This document shows, piece by piece, positions 18,342 through 27,266 of a stretch of 64,000 nucleotides of DNA. Each line of letters starts with the position of its first letter. Positions within the stretch are counted from its first letter, which is position 1. The notes under the pieces are model-generated. The model saw only the letters and a list, made by a program, of their open reading frames with translations. It had not been told where the DNA came from and searched no databases. The position numbers were made by a program, and so were the translations under genes. The stretch spans positions 1,364,001 to 1,428,000 of the forward strand of contig NC_015276.1 of NCBI RefSeq assembly GCF_000192865.1, read 5' to 3'. The DNA is from Marinomonas mediterranea MMB-1 (lineage in GTDB: Bacteria; Pseudomonadota; Gammaproteobacteria; Pseudomonadales; Marinomonadaceae).

Positions 18342-19445
18342 ATGTGGCCCGAAAGTGAGGAAAGCAGCAAACCTCTTAGAACTGGATTGACGACGGGTAC
18401 CTGCGCGACAGCCTGCGTTTTGGCGGGGGCGCAAGCTTTGATTGCAAAGCGTGAAGATCCCGAAGCGTTTGTACTGCTTCCTAAAGGGCAAAAGGTGTCA
18501 CAACCTATTTTGTATTATCAATATAATGCAGATTCGGTAAAAACGGCGACGATAAAAGACGCTGGGGATGACCCCGATGCAACGCATGGCGCAACCGTTT
18601 GGGCGCAAGTGCGTCTCACTTCTGAAAAAGGCGTATCCTTCATTGCGGGAGAAGGGGTTGGGACCGTCACCCGAACTGGGCTGGTACTTGCCGTCGGGGA
18701 ACCTGCGGTCAACCCAGTTCCTCGAAAAATGATGTCTGAGAACTTGAGTTTGTTTGCTGAGAACTATGGCTATGATGGCGGTTTTGAACTGACGATCGGC
18801 GTAGAGAATGGCGAGCAAATTGCTCAAAAAACCATGAACCCTAGATTGGGTATTATTGGCGGTTTGTCTATTTTAGGGACGACCGGCATTGTTCGACCTT
18901 TTTCGTGTGCTGCCTACATTGCTTCGATACATCAGGGCATTGATGTTGCTAGAGCGAATCACTTAGCGCACATTGCCGCAACAACAGGAAATGCCAGCGA
19001 AAACGCGATCAAGGCGCGCCATGAGCTAACCGACATGGCGTTGATTGAAATGGGGGATTTTGTTGGTGCTGTCTTGAAACATATTCGTAAAGTAGAGAAA
19101 AATTCACAACTTCGAAAACTCTCTATTTGCGGCGGTTTTGGTAAAATCAGCAAACTGGCACAACATCACATGGATCTAAATAGCCGTGTCTCGTCGATTA
19201 ACCTCAATGCACTGGCTGACACGGCGATGTCGTTAGGTGCGTCTGACGCTCTTCAAGAAAAGATGCGCTTGGCGAATACCAGTATTGAAGCATTGGCTTT
19301 TTCGAGCAGCGAAGGGCTTTCGTTAGCGGATGCGGTTTGTCACCAAGCAGCCCTTTTCTGTCGAACATATATCCCCGCTTCTATGGAATTGGAGGTGTAC
19401 GCAATCGACCGAAAAGGCGAATTTGTTGGGTATGCGAAAGGATAG
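18342..19445 (+). CDS. cbiD: Cobalt-precorrin-5B C1-methyltransferase CbiD
   Basis: Methylates C1 of the corrin ring using SAM. It is the enzyme of the anaerobic branch, unrelated to aerobic CobF. The 367-residue protein begins with the conserved LRTGLTTGTCATACV and contains KDAGDDPDATHGATVWA and GEGVGTVTRTGL. It is tightly linked to cobB (6-base gap). CbiD in place of CobF also occurs in some bacteria that use CobN, so its presence alone does not prove an oxygen-independent route. Confidence 0.95.
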   Translation: MWPESEESSKPLRTGLTTGTCATACVLAGAQALIAKREDPEAFVLLPKGQKVSQPILYYQYNADSVKTATIKDAGDDPDATHGATVWAQVRLTSEKGVSFIAGEGVGTVTRTGLVLAVGEPAVNPVPRKMMSENLSLFAENYGYDGGFELTIGVENGEQIAQKTMNPRLGIIGGLSILGTTGIVRPFSCAAYIASIHQGIDVARANHLAHIAATTGNASENAIKARHELTDMALIEMGDFVGAVLKHIRKVEKNSQLRKLSICGGFGKISKLAQHHMDLNSRVSSINLNALADTAMSLGASDALQEKMRLANTSIEALAFSSSEGLSLADAVCHQAALFCRTYIPASMELEVYAIDRKGEFVGYAKG

Positions 19446-19556
19446 CTGCAAGTTCGGTCATTTTTTTAAAGCTAAGATTTAAATTTAGGGTTTTAATTTA
19501 GGGCTTGTATTTAGGAGCAACCTTCGAGCGAAGGTCTCTAGGAGTAAACAAAAGCG

Positions 19557-20345
19557 TTGAAAATTCTATTACTAGGTGGCACAGCGGATGCTCGCCAATT
19601 AGCTGATCAGCTTCACTTAAAAGGCTTGCAGGTGGTTTATTCTATTGCTGGTTTGGTTCGCATCCCCAAGCTAGGATGTGAGGTGCTCGTTGGTGGCTTT
19701 ACTCAATTCGGTGGTCTTGAGCGTTATCTTGTCGAACACAAAATTAGCCTAGTCATTAATGCAACGCATCCATACGCTCAAAAAATGGCGAATACGGCTG
19801 TTAGCGCTTCTCGTCAAGCTGGTATTACGTGTTGGCGTTTTTTACGCCCAGAGTGGCAGCGAATGAAAGGCGATAATTGGACGTACTATCAAAACGACGA
19901 TGAGTTACAAGCAGCGTTATCGAACTTTAAAAGGCCTTTACTGAGTGCAGGCCAGCATTCAGAGCCTTTTATACAATCTATTGCGGCGCTTTGTGGCGTT
20001 GAGGTCGTTCACTGGCGAACGGCTGTTCCCCCTAAGTTTAATATACCCGCTCGAATCTCTTGGAGAAAGGCCATTGGCCCGTTCGATTTAGAGAGCGAAC
20101 GCACGTTTATAAGCGACAATAACGTGGATGTAATTGTCAGTAAAAACAGTGGTGGCGTTTCAACATACGCTAAACTTGAAGCTGCACGAGAGCTGTTTTT
20201 GCCGGTCCTTATGCGTAAAAGGCCAATAACGGAAACGGCATCGGCGACATACGTTTCTCAGGATGAGATAATCGCCTCCATTATTGATTTTAGACACCAG
20301 TTTCATCGGTATGATGAGACACAACAAGGTAGCGCCCAGCAGTGA
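19557..20345 (+). CDS. cobK: Precorrin-6A/cobalt-precorrin-6A reductase
   Basis: NAD(P)H-dependent reductase (CobK/CbiJ) of the macrocycle double bond in precorrin-6A. The 262-residue protein starts with the nucleotide-binding KILLLGGTADARQLADQL and has INATHPYAQKMANTA and the C-terminal VSKNSGGVSTYAKLEAAREL. The frame opens with TTG at 19557. AGGAG (19540-19544) is 12 bases upstream, a long gap, but no better in-frame start exists. Its last four bases overlap cobH. Confidence 0.92.
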   Translation: MKILLLGGTADARQLADQLHLKGLQVVYSIAGLVRIPKLGCEVLVGGFTQFGGLERYLVEHKISLVINATHPYAQKMANTAVSASRQAGITCWRFLRPEWQRMKGDNWTYYQNDDELQAALSNFKRPLLSAGQHSEPFIQSIAALCGVEVVHWRTAVPPKFNIPARISWRKAIGPFDLESERTFISDNNVDVIVSKNSGGVSTYAKLEAARELFLPVLMRKRPITETASATYVSQDEIIASIIDFRHQFHRYDETQQGSAQQ

Positions 20346-21013
20346 AACACCCGCTAGAAAATAGCCTCTATACACAGTTTCAATATGAAGCGAATCCTCA
20401 GGCGATTGAGCAAGAAAGTTTTAGACAGATCCGTAAGTGCACTGATTTAAGTGCATTCTCTACCGATGAACTGCAGGTGGTGATGCGGATCGTTCACAGC
20501 TTAGGTTTCCCAGATGTTGCTCAGAATGTCAGATTTAGCCAACGTGCGTGTGATGCTGGCCGAAAAGCGTTAGCGAATGGTAAGCCCATATTGTGTGACG
20601 TAGAAATGGTGAAGCAAGGTGTGACAAAAAGGATGATCGACACGCCACCTCTTTGTTATTTGAACGACCCTAAGACGGTTGAATTGGCAAAAGCTAGCGG
20701 TGAAACTCGCTCAATGGCGGCGTTAAAATTATGGGGTGATGAGTTAGAGGGCAGTATTGTTTTGATTGGCAATGCGCCAACGGCGCTCTTTCGACTTTTG
20801 GAAATGATCGAGTTAGGTGCTCCTAAGCCGGCTTTGGTGATCGGTATGCCTGTTGGCTTTGTCGGTGCGGCAGAGTCGAAAGAAGCCTTATGGCAGGTTC
20901 ATGAAGCACTCGGAATTGAATGTATTACGCTGGTGGGGAAAATGGGTGGCAGTGCTGTCACCTCCGCGAGTTGTAATGCGTTACTTCGCTGTAATCGGGG
21001 CGAGTACTACTGA
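20342..21013 (+). CDS. cobH: Precorrin-8X methylmutase
   Basis: CobH/CbiC moves the methyl group from C11 to C12 to form (hydrogeno)cobyrinate. The 223-residue length fits. The catalytic His lies in VMRIVHSLGFP (about residue 52), and the conserved ALANGKPILCDVEMV and IGMPVGFVGAAESKEAL are present. The start overlaps the cobK stop by four bases, and the stop shares its last base with the cobL start, so the three genes are translationally coupled. Confidence 0.95.
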   Translation: MKHPLENSLYTQFQYEANPQAIEQESFRQIRKCTDLSAFSTDELQVVMRIVHSLGFPDVAQNVRFSQRACDAGRKALANGKPILCDVEMVKQGVTKRMIDTPPLCYLNDPKTVELAKASGETRSMAALKLWGDELEGSIVLIGNAPTALFRLLEMIELGAPKPALVIGMPVGFVGAAESKEALWQVHEALGIECITLVGKMGGSAVTSASCNALLRCNRGEYY

Positions 21014-22284
21014 TGCAAATTCACGTCATCGGCTTGGGAGTCGCACAAAATGCAGCGCTCTCGCTAGAAGCTCTTACTTTAATTCGAAGCCTAACAAAGG
21101 ACGATCGATTAGTTGGCAGCGAACGCCAGTTAAAAACCGTATTTGGCTGCCATTCTGCAACGCCGTTTATACTGCCTAAGTTATCTGAACTGAAAGAGGT
21201 GCTAACGAGCTGGAAGGAAAGTCGCGTTAAGCGGGTTGTTGTTCTGGCATCTGGTGATCCGCTTTTTTACGGTATTGGCTCGTGGGTGAAATGTCATTTC
21301 TCACACCTTGATGTGACCTATTATCCAAATGTGTCGAGCATTCAGTCAGCATGTCACCAGTCAGGCGTATCGCTGCAAGACGCACATGTCGTCAGTGTCC
21401 ATGGCCGACCACTGGCGTCGCTTCGAAAGCATCTCCATAAAAATAAAACATTAGTTTTACTGACGGACAGCCACAGTCACCCAGCAGCGATTGCGCAAGA
21501 GTGTGTTCGAGCAAATGTCGGTGAGAGTCGAATTACTGTGTGCGAAAAGCTTGGTTATTCCGATCAGAACGTCGAGACTTTCTTTGCTCATCAACTTCAA
21601 GACAGTGAACGTGCTTTCGATTCTCTTAATGTTGTCCTTGTTGAGGTAAGTGGTCAGCAAGCATTGCTTCCTTCGACGCCGGGTTTTCCTGATGACTTAT
21701 ATGTCACCGATAAGGGTCAAGGCAAGGGAATGATCACCAAGCGAGAAGTGCGTTTGGCGATTCTATCGTATTTAGGGGCAGAAGAAGGTGACGTTATCTG
21801 GGATGTTGGTGCTGGGTGTGGAGGCGTTAGTATCGAACTTGCCTATTGGAATGCAAGAGCGCAGATCTATGCCATAGAGCATCATCCAGAGCGTTTTAAC
21901 TGCCTAAAACGAAATCAGGAAAAGTTCGGAGTCGCTCAAAACCTAACATTGATTCAAGGACGCGCACCGGCATCATTAGAATTATTACCTGTACCGGATC
22001 GAATTTTTATCGGTGGCAGTGATGGTGAGCTGGGTGAGTTGCTGCGAGTTAACTGGGACTCTCTTCCCGAACACGGTGTGTTGTTGCTCAGTTCCGTAAC
22101 CGATACAACTCAATTGGAAGCGATGAACTTCACTAATATTCGAGAAGTAGCAGACGATGCTGAATTAGAAAGTGTCACCATTCAAGTAGCTCGCAGTGAA
22201 ACACTGGCGGGGAGTAAAATGCGGAAACCTGCTTTACCAGTGACATTGTGGCGATACCAAAAGCGAGTGAGTGCTCAAAAATAA
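21013..22284 (+). CDS. cobL: Precorrin-6Y C5,15-methyltransferase (decarboxylating), CbiE-CbiT fusion
   Basis: Bifunctional enzyme that methylates C5 and C15 and decarboxylates the C12 acetate. Residues 1-200 are the CbiE-type tetrapyrrole methylase (VVVLASGDPLFYGIGSW). Residues about 235-423 are the CbiT class I methyltransferase, with SAM loop VIWDVGAGCGGVSIEL. The fused 423-residue form is CobL of the aerobic nomenclature. It is coupled to cobH at its start. Confidence 0.95.
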   Translation: MQIHVIGLGVAQNAALSLEALTLIRSLTKDDRLVGSERQLKTVFGCHSATPFILPKLSELKEVLTSWKESRVKRVVVLASGDPLFYGIGSWVKCHFSHLDVTYYPNVSSIQSACHQSGVSLQDAHVVSVHGRPLASLRKHLHKNKTLVLLTDSHSHPAAIAQECVRANVGESRITVCEKLGYSDQNVETFFAHQLQDSERAFDSLNVVLVEVSGQQALLPSTPGFPDDLYVTDKGQGKGMITKREVRLAILSYLGAEEGDVIWDVGAGCGGVSIELAYWNARAQIYAIEHHPERFNCLKRNQEKFGVAQNLTLIQGRAPASLELLPVPDRIFIGGSDGELGELLRVNWDSLPEHGVLLLSSVTDTTQLEAMNFTNIREVADDAELESVTIQVARSETLAGSKMRKPALPVTLWRYQKRVSAQK

Positions 22285-22297
22285 GCAAGATAGATTA

Positions 22298-22326
22298 AGA
22301 CCTTTGCATGAAGTCGTGCAAAGATC
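22298..22326. repeat. Short inverted repeat sharing the 13.4-kb element end motif
   Basis: AGACCTTTGCA (22298-22308) is followed after eight bases by TGCAAAGATC (22317-22326), one change from a perfect inverted repeat. The upstream TTAAGACCTTTGCA is identical to the left edge of the element at 13.4 kb. It may be the footprint of an excised or collapsed element in the cobL-cobI gap, and could also act as a hairpin. Confidence 0.45.
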
Positions 22327-22352
22327 ATCAGATGATATAAAAGGAAAAATAA

Positions 22353-23075
22353 ATGAGTACCTTAGGGTCCTTTGTTGGTATTGGCGTTGGCCCCGGTGAT
22401 CCTGAATTACTGACCTTGAAAGCGGCAAGCCTGATTGAACATGCGCCAGTTGTTGCGTATTTGGCAAACGAACAAGGCGTTTCCCAAGCTAAAAAAATTG
22501 CGTGTATTGCAATGGAAAGACGCTATTCATCGTATTCTGATGTTGTTATTCCAATGCCAATGTCGATGGACAGAACCAAGGCAAATGTCGCTTATGATCA
22601 AGGTGCAAAAGAAATTGCTTTGCATTTAAAGCAAGGCCGAAATGTTGCTTTTCTGTGTGAAGGTGACCCTTTGTTCTTCGGTTCTTTTACCTATCTAATG
22701 GAGCGTCTCGAAGACAGTTTTAACTGTCAAGTTGTCCCTGGTATTTCGAGCGTTAATGCCGCTGCATCGGCGTTGAAGCACCCTTTAACTGTCTTAAAAG
22801 AGTCATTCGCGGTTGTAAGTGGACGACACAGCGACAGTGATATTCAAAGTGCACTTGAGCAGCATGACTCGGTTGTAATTATGAAAGCGGGTTCTGCTCG
22901 TCCGAGAATTCTTGAAGCGTTGCGAAGAACCGACCGACTGCTTGATGCAAAGTATTTGGAGTACATTGGTAGGGAAAACGAGCATATTGTGACGGATGTT
23001 AGGGAGTTAATTCCATCGGCGGGACCTTATTTTTCTCTATTTGTTGTTACTCGGCATGATCGAGACAGTCGATGA
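22353..23075 (+). CDS. cobI: Precorrin-2 C20-methyltransferase
   Basis: SAM-dependent methylation of C20 of (cobalt-)precorrin-2 (CobI/CbiL). The 240-residue tetrapyrrole methylase has the N-terminal VGPGDPELLTLKA loop, FLCEGDPLFFGSFTYL and VVPGISSVNAAASAL. An AAGGAAAAAT site precedes the ATG. The stop overlaps the cbiG start (ATGA), so the two are coupled. Confidence 0.94.
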   Translation: MSTLGSFVGIGVGPGDPELLTLKAASLIEHAPVVAYLANEQGVSQAKKIACIAMERRYSSYSDVVIPMPMSMDRTKANVAYDQGAKEIALHLKQGRNVAFLCEGDPLFFGSFTYLMERLEDSFNCQVVPGISSVNAAASALKHPLTVLKESFAVVSGRHSDSDIQSALEQHDSVVIMKAGSARPRILEALRRTDRLLDAKYLEYIGRENEHIVTDVRELIPSAGPYFSLFVVTRHDRDSR

Positions 23076-23863
23076 TTCGTATTATTTCTTTAACTGATAG
23101 AGGACGCTCTCTGGCAGATGTGCTGGCGAACCGCCTCAAAGACTGCGAGACCCACCATTGCCCAAAGCCATTTGGTGAAACGGTTCAAAGCTACTTTAAG
23201 CAGAATGATGATCTTATTTTTGTGTGCGCGACGGGCATCGTTATTCGAACCTTAGCACCTGTGTTAGAAAGTAAGCTTGCCGACCCTGCTGTGCTCGTGA
23301 TGGATGAGTTAGGGCACTTTGTTATTCCTCTGCTGTCAGGCCATGAAGGTGGTGCAAATCAACTGGCTAATAACGTTGCAAGCTTGCTAGCAGATTTAAA
23401 TACTCAATTGGTGATGACAACCGCGAATGCTTATCTTGACCCCATTTATACACTTGGAATGGGATGTGAACGCAATTGTCCGTTAACGTTTTTAGAAGAC
23501 TTGATGCTTGAGGCATTGGCTGCTAAGGGATTGAAACCAACAGATATTCAATCTTTGTGTAGTATCGACATCAAGTCAGATGAGACTAACCTTATCGCGC
23601 TGGCTCATAAATATGGCTGGACCTTTACCACTTATTCTGTGGATGAGCTAACGACAATGACACCCTTGTTAAGCACTCATTCAGAATATGTCTATAAAAC
23701 GGTTGGAGTGTATGGTGTGGCGGAGTCCGCTGCATTGTACGCCGCGCAACAGGCTGCGAGCGTAAAACCGGAATTATTGTTGCCTAAGATAAAAAACGCC
23801 AAGGCAACGTGCGCTTTAGCGAGAGCGTACTCCAACAATACGGAAAAAGTTGGAAAGGTATAA
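23072..23863 (+). CDS. cbiG: CbiG-type cobalt-precorrin-5A hydrolase (short form)
   Basis: CbiG opens the delta-lactone after ring contraction and releases acetaldehyde in the anaerobic route. The 263-residue protein has a CbiG N-terminal domain (residues about 1-120, with FVCATGIVIRTLAPVL and PLLSGHEGGANQLA). This is followed directly by a CobE/CbiG C-terminal domain (GMGCERNCPLTFLEDL). It is shorter than the roughly 350-residue Salmonella form, apparently lacking the middle region. It overlaps cobI by four bases and ends the first B12 cluster. Confidence 0.88.
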   Translation: MIRIISLTDRGRSLADVLANRLKDCETHHCPKPFGETVQSYFKQNDDLIFVCATGIVIRTLAPVLESKLADPAVLVMDELGHFVIPLLSGHEGGANQLANNVASLLADLNTQLVMTTANAYLDPIYTLGMGCERNCPLTFLEDLMLEALAAKGLKPTDIQSLCSIDIKSDETNLIALAHKYGWTFTTYSVDELTTMTPLLSTHSEYVYKTVGVYGVAESAALYAAQQAASVKPELLLPKIKNAKATCALARAYSNNTEKVGKV

Positions 23864-23978
23864 TCGCTTCTTTTCAAAACGTAACGTTTTCTGTGTTTGA
23901 ACCAATACTAAACTCGTCGTAAAAGTGGTGTTTCCATCCTATAATTCCTGTTGTTAACCTTATTGGCAGAAGAGTTCT

Positions 23979-25343
23979 ATGCTTCATTGGCTAAATGCGT
24001 CGCTAAACCGAAAAATCGGCAGTTTATTTGTTGTTCTCCTATCTTTTCTTTTTATTGTTATTATTTTTTCGATATACAAACTTCGCTTGATCGACTACGA
24101 AATGAAAGAGGTGGCGGAAGTCGATATTCCTCTTAATGAGGTAATGGAGCAGGCTGAAATGTTACAGCTTAAGCAACATGTCTTTATGGAACAGTTTCGT
24201 CGTTTAGGAGGATTTGACCAGCATTCTCTTGACCCCAAAGCACAATTCTCTGATCGCCGAGCGGAACTTGTCCAGCTGCTTAACCGAGCAACGAATGTGA
24301 TTAGTGAGAACATTGATCGCCATCGAGTTAGATTTGAATTGATAGAGCATGAGGAGCTTCTAGATGAAATAAACAGGTTTCATCAAATTAGTGATCTGTT
24401 TGAGAAGCGTCTCGCCGTTGTTCTGAATGAAAGCAGCCTATCAGAGGATAAGTGGCGAGAAATAGAAACGATTGCTGCACAACTTGATGGGAGTATGAAT
24501 TCGATTTTACATCAAATCGAATCATTGTCTCTTGAGGCCGCGCGCTATACGGAAAAGCATGAGCGCGAGTTTATGTTTATCAATGGCTTATTAGGTGTTG
24601 GCGCTTTTGTAATAGGCTTGTTGTTAACCGTCTATATTATACAGATCATTCGATTGAGAATTATGCGGATACATTATCAAGTTGAGACGATTCATCAATC
24701 GTTAGAAAAAGGCAGCCCTATTGAGCTAAACCCGTCAAACGCAGCAGGCGTTAAACCACAAGATGAGCTTGGTGAGCTAGAGCAAGACCTTCAGAAAATG
24801 GTACGCCGACTTTCCGATGAAATGGTTGGCAGAATGGAGGTGGAGAGGCAGTTGATGATGCTCGCAACAAGAGACAAATTGACTGGGGCGTATAATCGAC
24901 ATAAATGGGATGAACAGATTAAAGAGTCGTTGGACTTAGCGCAACGTGGCGTTGAGTTCAGTTTGATTATGCTCGATATAGACCATTTTAAAAAGATTAA
25001 CGACGAGTATGGCCATCAACTGGGCGACAAAGTGCTCGAGTATTTTGTGACATCGCTAAACACTTGTTTGAGGAAGTCTGATTTGCTTTTTAGAATGGGT
25101 GGCGAAGAGTTCGCCGTGCTTTTACCTCAGCAATCGTTAGAAAAAGCTGAGCAGGTAGGAGAGCGAATTCGTACTCATATCGAAACGATGGAAGAGACGC
25201 ATATTCCATCGTTTACTGTCAGCCTTGGGATTAGCGCGTATCGTGCCGCTGACGATGAAAATTCGATTTTGGCTCGTGCAGATAAAGCGCTGTATAAGTC
25301 GAAATTAAATGGGCGTAATACGGTGACGTTAGAAATCGAGTAA
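23979..25343 (+). CDS. Membrane-bound diguanylate cyclase (GGDEF), copy 1
   Basis: A 454-residue protein that should make c-di-GMP from GTP. A first membrane segment is at about residues 12-32. A helical periplasmic sensor of about 160 residues follows, then a second membrane segment near 200-220. A HAMP-like stretch (ELGELEQDLQKMVRRLSDEM) leads to a C-terminal GGDEF domain. The active site is GGEEF, and the inhibitory RxxD site (RKSD) lies five residues before it, so both look functional. It is followed by a close paralogue at 25523. Confidence 0.93.
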   Translation: MLHWLNASLNRKIGSLFVVLLSFLFIVIIFSIYKLRLIDYEMKEVAEVDIPLNEVMEQAEMLQLKQHVFMEQFRRLGGFDQHSLDPKAQFSDRRAELVQLLNRATNVISENIDRHRVRFELIEHEELLDEINRFHQISDLFEKRLAVVLNESSLSEDKWREIETIAAQLDGSMNSILHQIESLSLEAARYTEKHEREFMFINGLLGVGAFVIGLLLTVYIIQIIRLRIMRIHYQVETIHQSLEKGSPIELNPSNAAGVKPQDELGELEQDLQKMVRRLSDEMVGRMEVERQLMMLATRDKLTGAYNRHKWDEQIKESLDLAQRGVEFSLIMLDIDHFKKINDEYGHQLGDKVLEYFVTSLNTCLRKSDLLFRMGGEEFAVLLPQQSLEKAEQVGERIRTHIETMEETHIPSFTVSLGISAYRAADDENSILARADKALYKSKLNGRNTVTLEIE

Positions 25344-25404
25344 AACTTAATTTGAGTCTTACTTACTAAGCGCTAGGTACTTTTGACAGACTCGACTGCT
25401 TTTC

Positions 25405-25491
25405 CTAGGGAAGGTGTGAATAAGTCCACTTATCAGCAAGAATAGGTATGCAATGGCGTATGTCGAGCGTGTTTGCTCGATAGTACGAGCC
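25405..25491 (+). repeat. Dispersed repeat, copy A (internally deleted)
   Basis: Begins CTAGGGAAGGTGTGAATAAG, matching the start of the copy at 42445 almost base for base for 27 bases. It then diverges and ends with the hairpin GCTCG-ATAGTA-CGAGC, also resembling the end of the 42.4-kb copy. The middle is missing. It lies between the two diguanylate cyclase genes. Confidence 0.65.
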
Positions 25492-25522
25492 ACTCTCTTT
25501 TTTTATTAGTGGAAGATTGAAT

Positions 25523-26887
25523 ATGCTTCAATGGTTTAACGCATCTTTAAACAGAAAAATAGGCAGTTTGTTTGTCCTTCTACTGTCTTTTCTATTTGTC
25601 GTGATTATCTTTTCAATCTATAAACTCCGTTTAATTGACTTTGAAATGAAGCAAGTTGCCGAAGTGGATATTCCCTTAAATGAGGTGATAGGTCATGCCG
25701 AGATGTTGCAACTCAAGCAGCATATTTTTATGGAGCAGTTTAGAAGATTAGGTGGGTCTAACGAATCATTTTCGAGCCCTGAGACTCAGTTCGATCAGCG
25801 TCGAGACGCACTTTCAACTTTGTTAAATCGCGCAGTAAACATCATTAATAAGAATGTCGAACGTCATAAGATTCGTTTTGAATTGTTGGAGCATGAGGCT
25901 CTGCTAAGCGAAATAGAAGCTTTTCATCAACACAGTGATGACTTTGAGCGTCAACTCGGTCACATCCTTTCGGTGCAAAATATATCAGAATCAGACTGGC
26001 GTGATCTAGAAAATGTCGCTTTTCTGTTAGATCGAAGCATGGGGATTATATTAACCCAGATCGAGTCCCTATCATTGGAGGCTGCGAAGTATACCGAAAA
26101 GCATGAACGTGAGTTTATGTTTATTAATGGTATGTTGGGCGCGGGAGCGTTGGTTATTGGGTTGCTGTTGACCGTTTACATTATTCAGGTTATCCGTATT
26201 AGAATTTTACGAATACATCATCAGGTTGACAATATTCACGAATCGATTGAAACAGGAACACCTATAAAAGTAAGTTCTGTTGATGAGAGTGAGTCAAACC
26301 CTCAAGATGAACTCGGTGAGCTGGAGCAAGATTTACAAAAAGTCGTGCGTAGGCTTTCGGATGAAATGGTCAGTAGGATGGAGGCTGAACGCCAGTTAAT
26401 GGTGTTGGTCACAAAGGATAAGCTCACTGGTGCGTATAACCGCCACAAATGGGATGAGCAAATAAAGGTTTCGTTGGATCTTGCCCAGCGTGGTACGGTG
26501 TTTAGCTTGATTATGTTGGATATAGATTGCTTTAAAAAAATTAACGATCAATTTGGGCATCAAGTGGGTGATGCCGTCTTGCAATTCTTCGCCTCGTCTT
26601 TGCTCCAGTGTTTAAGAAAATCTGACTTACTTTTTAGAATGGGAGGGGAAGAATTTGCAGTGTTACTTCCTCAGCAACCCTTAGAGAAAGCGACTCAAGT
26701 AGCGGAAAGAATATTGGAATCAATCGAAATGACGGATGATGATCGCATTCCGCCATTTACTGTCAGCGCAGGTGTTAGCACATATCGTTCAGGTGATGAT
26801 GACAATAGTATTCTCACTCGCGCAGATAAAGCATTGTATCAATCAAAACTCAACGGCCGGAATAGAGTAACGTCAGAGGGAGCTTAA
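25523..26887 (+). CDS. Membrane-bound diguanylate cyclase (GGDEF), copy 2
   Basis: A 454-residue paralogue of the preceding protein with the same plan: MLQWFNASLNRKIGSLFV membrane start, helical periplasmic region, second membrane segment, HAMP-like stretch and GGDEF domain. GGEEF and the RKSD inhibitory site are both kept. The two copies are nearly identical at the membrane and catalytic parts and differ most in the periplasmic sensor. This suggests a duplication followed by sensor divergence. The ATG at 25523 is preferred over the TTG at 25517 because it matches the start of copy 1 and has GGAAG upstream. Confidence 0.93.
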   Translation: MLQWFNASLNRKIGSLFVLLLSFLFVVIIFSIYKLRLIDFEMKQVAEVDIPLNEVIGHAEMLQLKQHIFMEQFRRLGGSNESFSSPETQFDQRRDALSTLLNRAVNIINKNVERHKIRFELLEHEALLSEIEAFHQHSDDFERQLGHILSVQNISESDWRDLENVAFLLDRSMGIILTQIESLSLEAAKYTEKHEREFMFINGMLGAGALVIGLLLTVYIIQVIRIRILRIHHQVDNIHESIETGTPIKVSSVDESESNPQDELGELEQDLQKVVRRLSDEMVSRMEAERQLMVLVTKDKLTGAYNRHKWDEQIKVSLDLAQRGTVFSLIMLDIDCFKKINDQFGHQVGDAVLQFFASSLLQCLRKSDLLFRMGGEEFAVLLPQQPLEKATQVAERILESIEMTDDDRIPPFTVSAGVSTYRSGDDDNSILTRADKALYQSKLNGRNRVTSEGA

Positions 26888-26908
26888 AGAAGCTGGAAGC
26901 GATTGATT

Positions 26909-27151
26909 TTAGACAGTAATATCAATGAGGCTGCCAATTGTGTTGTTGGCTGCTTCGAGTACTTTTACATTTGCCTGCGCTTCTAATTCGCTCGTGGTCG
27001 CTTCGATTAAGCCGTCTTGGATATTTTTTGATGAGTTCGTTGTGTCGGGGTTAGCGGCGTTGGCAACTTTGCTACTTGCGTTATCTAAGTTGCTTTGGCT
27101 TCTTTGTAAGCCTGTTAAACTGTTGCTAAAAGCAGAACTGTTAATTTGCAT
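26909..27151 (-). CDS. Small flagellar-rod-like protein
   Basis: An 80-residue protein whose N-terminus (SAFSNSLTGLQRSQSNLDNASSKVANA) has the pattern of the N-terminal helix of flagellar rod/hook proteins (the FlgB/C/F/G type). Its C-terminus (NVKVLEAANNTIGSLIDI) resembles the matching C-terminal helix. Nothing lies between them, so it looks like a rod protein reduced to its two coiled-coil ends. No other flagellar gene is nearby. The function is unknown, and it may be a regulator or minor axial protein. It faces the diguanylate cyclases tail to tail. Confidence 0.7.
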   Translation of the reverse strand: MQINSSAFSNSLTGLQRSQSNLDNASSKVANAANPDTTNSSKNIQDGLIEATTSELEAQANVKVLEAANNTIGSLIDITV

Positions 27152-27197
27152 TGTACGTCAGCCTAATTGATGCCTTACTTACCATCAGGTTAATCCC

Positions 27198-27255
27198 TTT
27201 CCTAGTAAAACGCAATAAGCCAGCGTTAGCTGGCTTATTGCGTTTTACTAGGAAA
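27198..27255. terminator. 27-bp perfect palindrome, probable bidirectional terminator
   Basis: Arms 27198-27224 and 27229-27255 pair perfectly around the loop GTTA. The inner part (AATAAGCCAGC with GCTGGCTTATT) is followed on both strands by GCGTTTT, so it can act as an intrinsic terminator in both directions. It lies downstream of the small exported-protein gene at 27267-27533. Confidence 0.8.
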
Positions 27256-27266
27256 TTCCTAATGAA

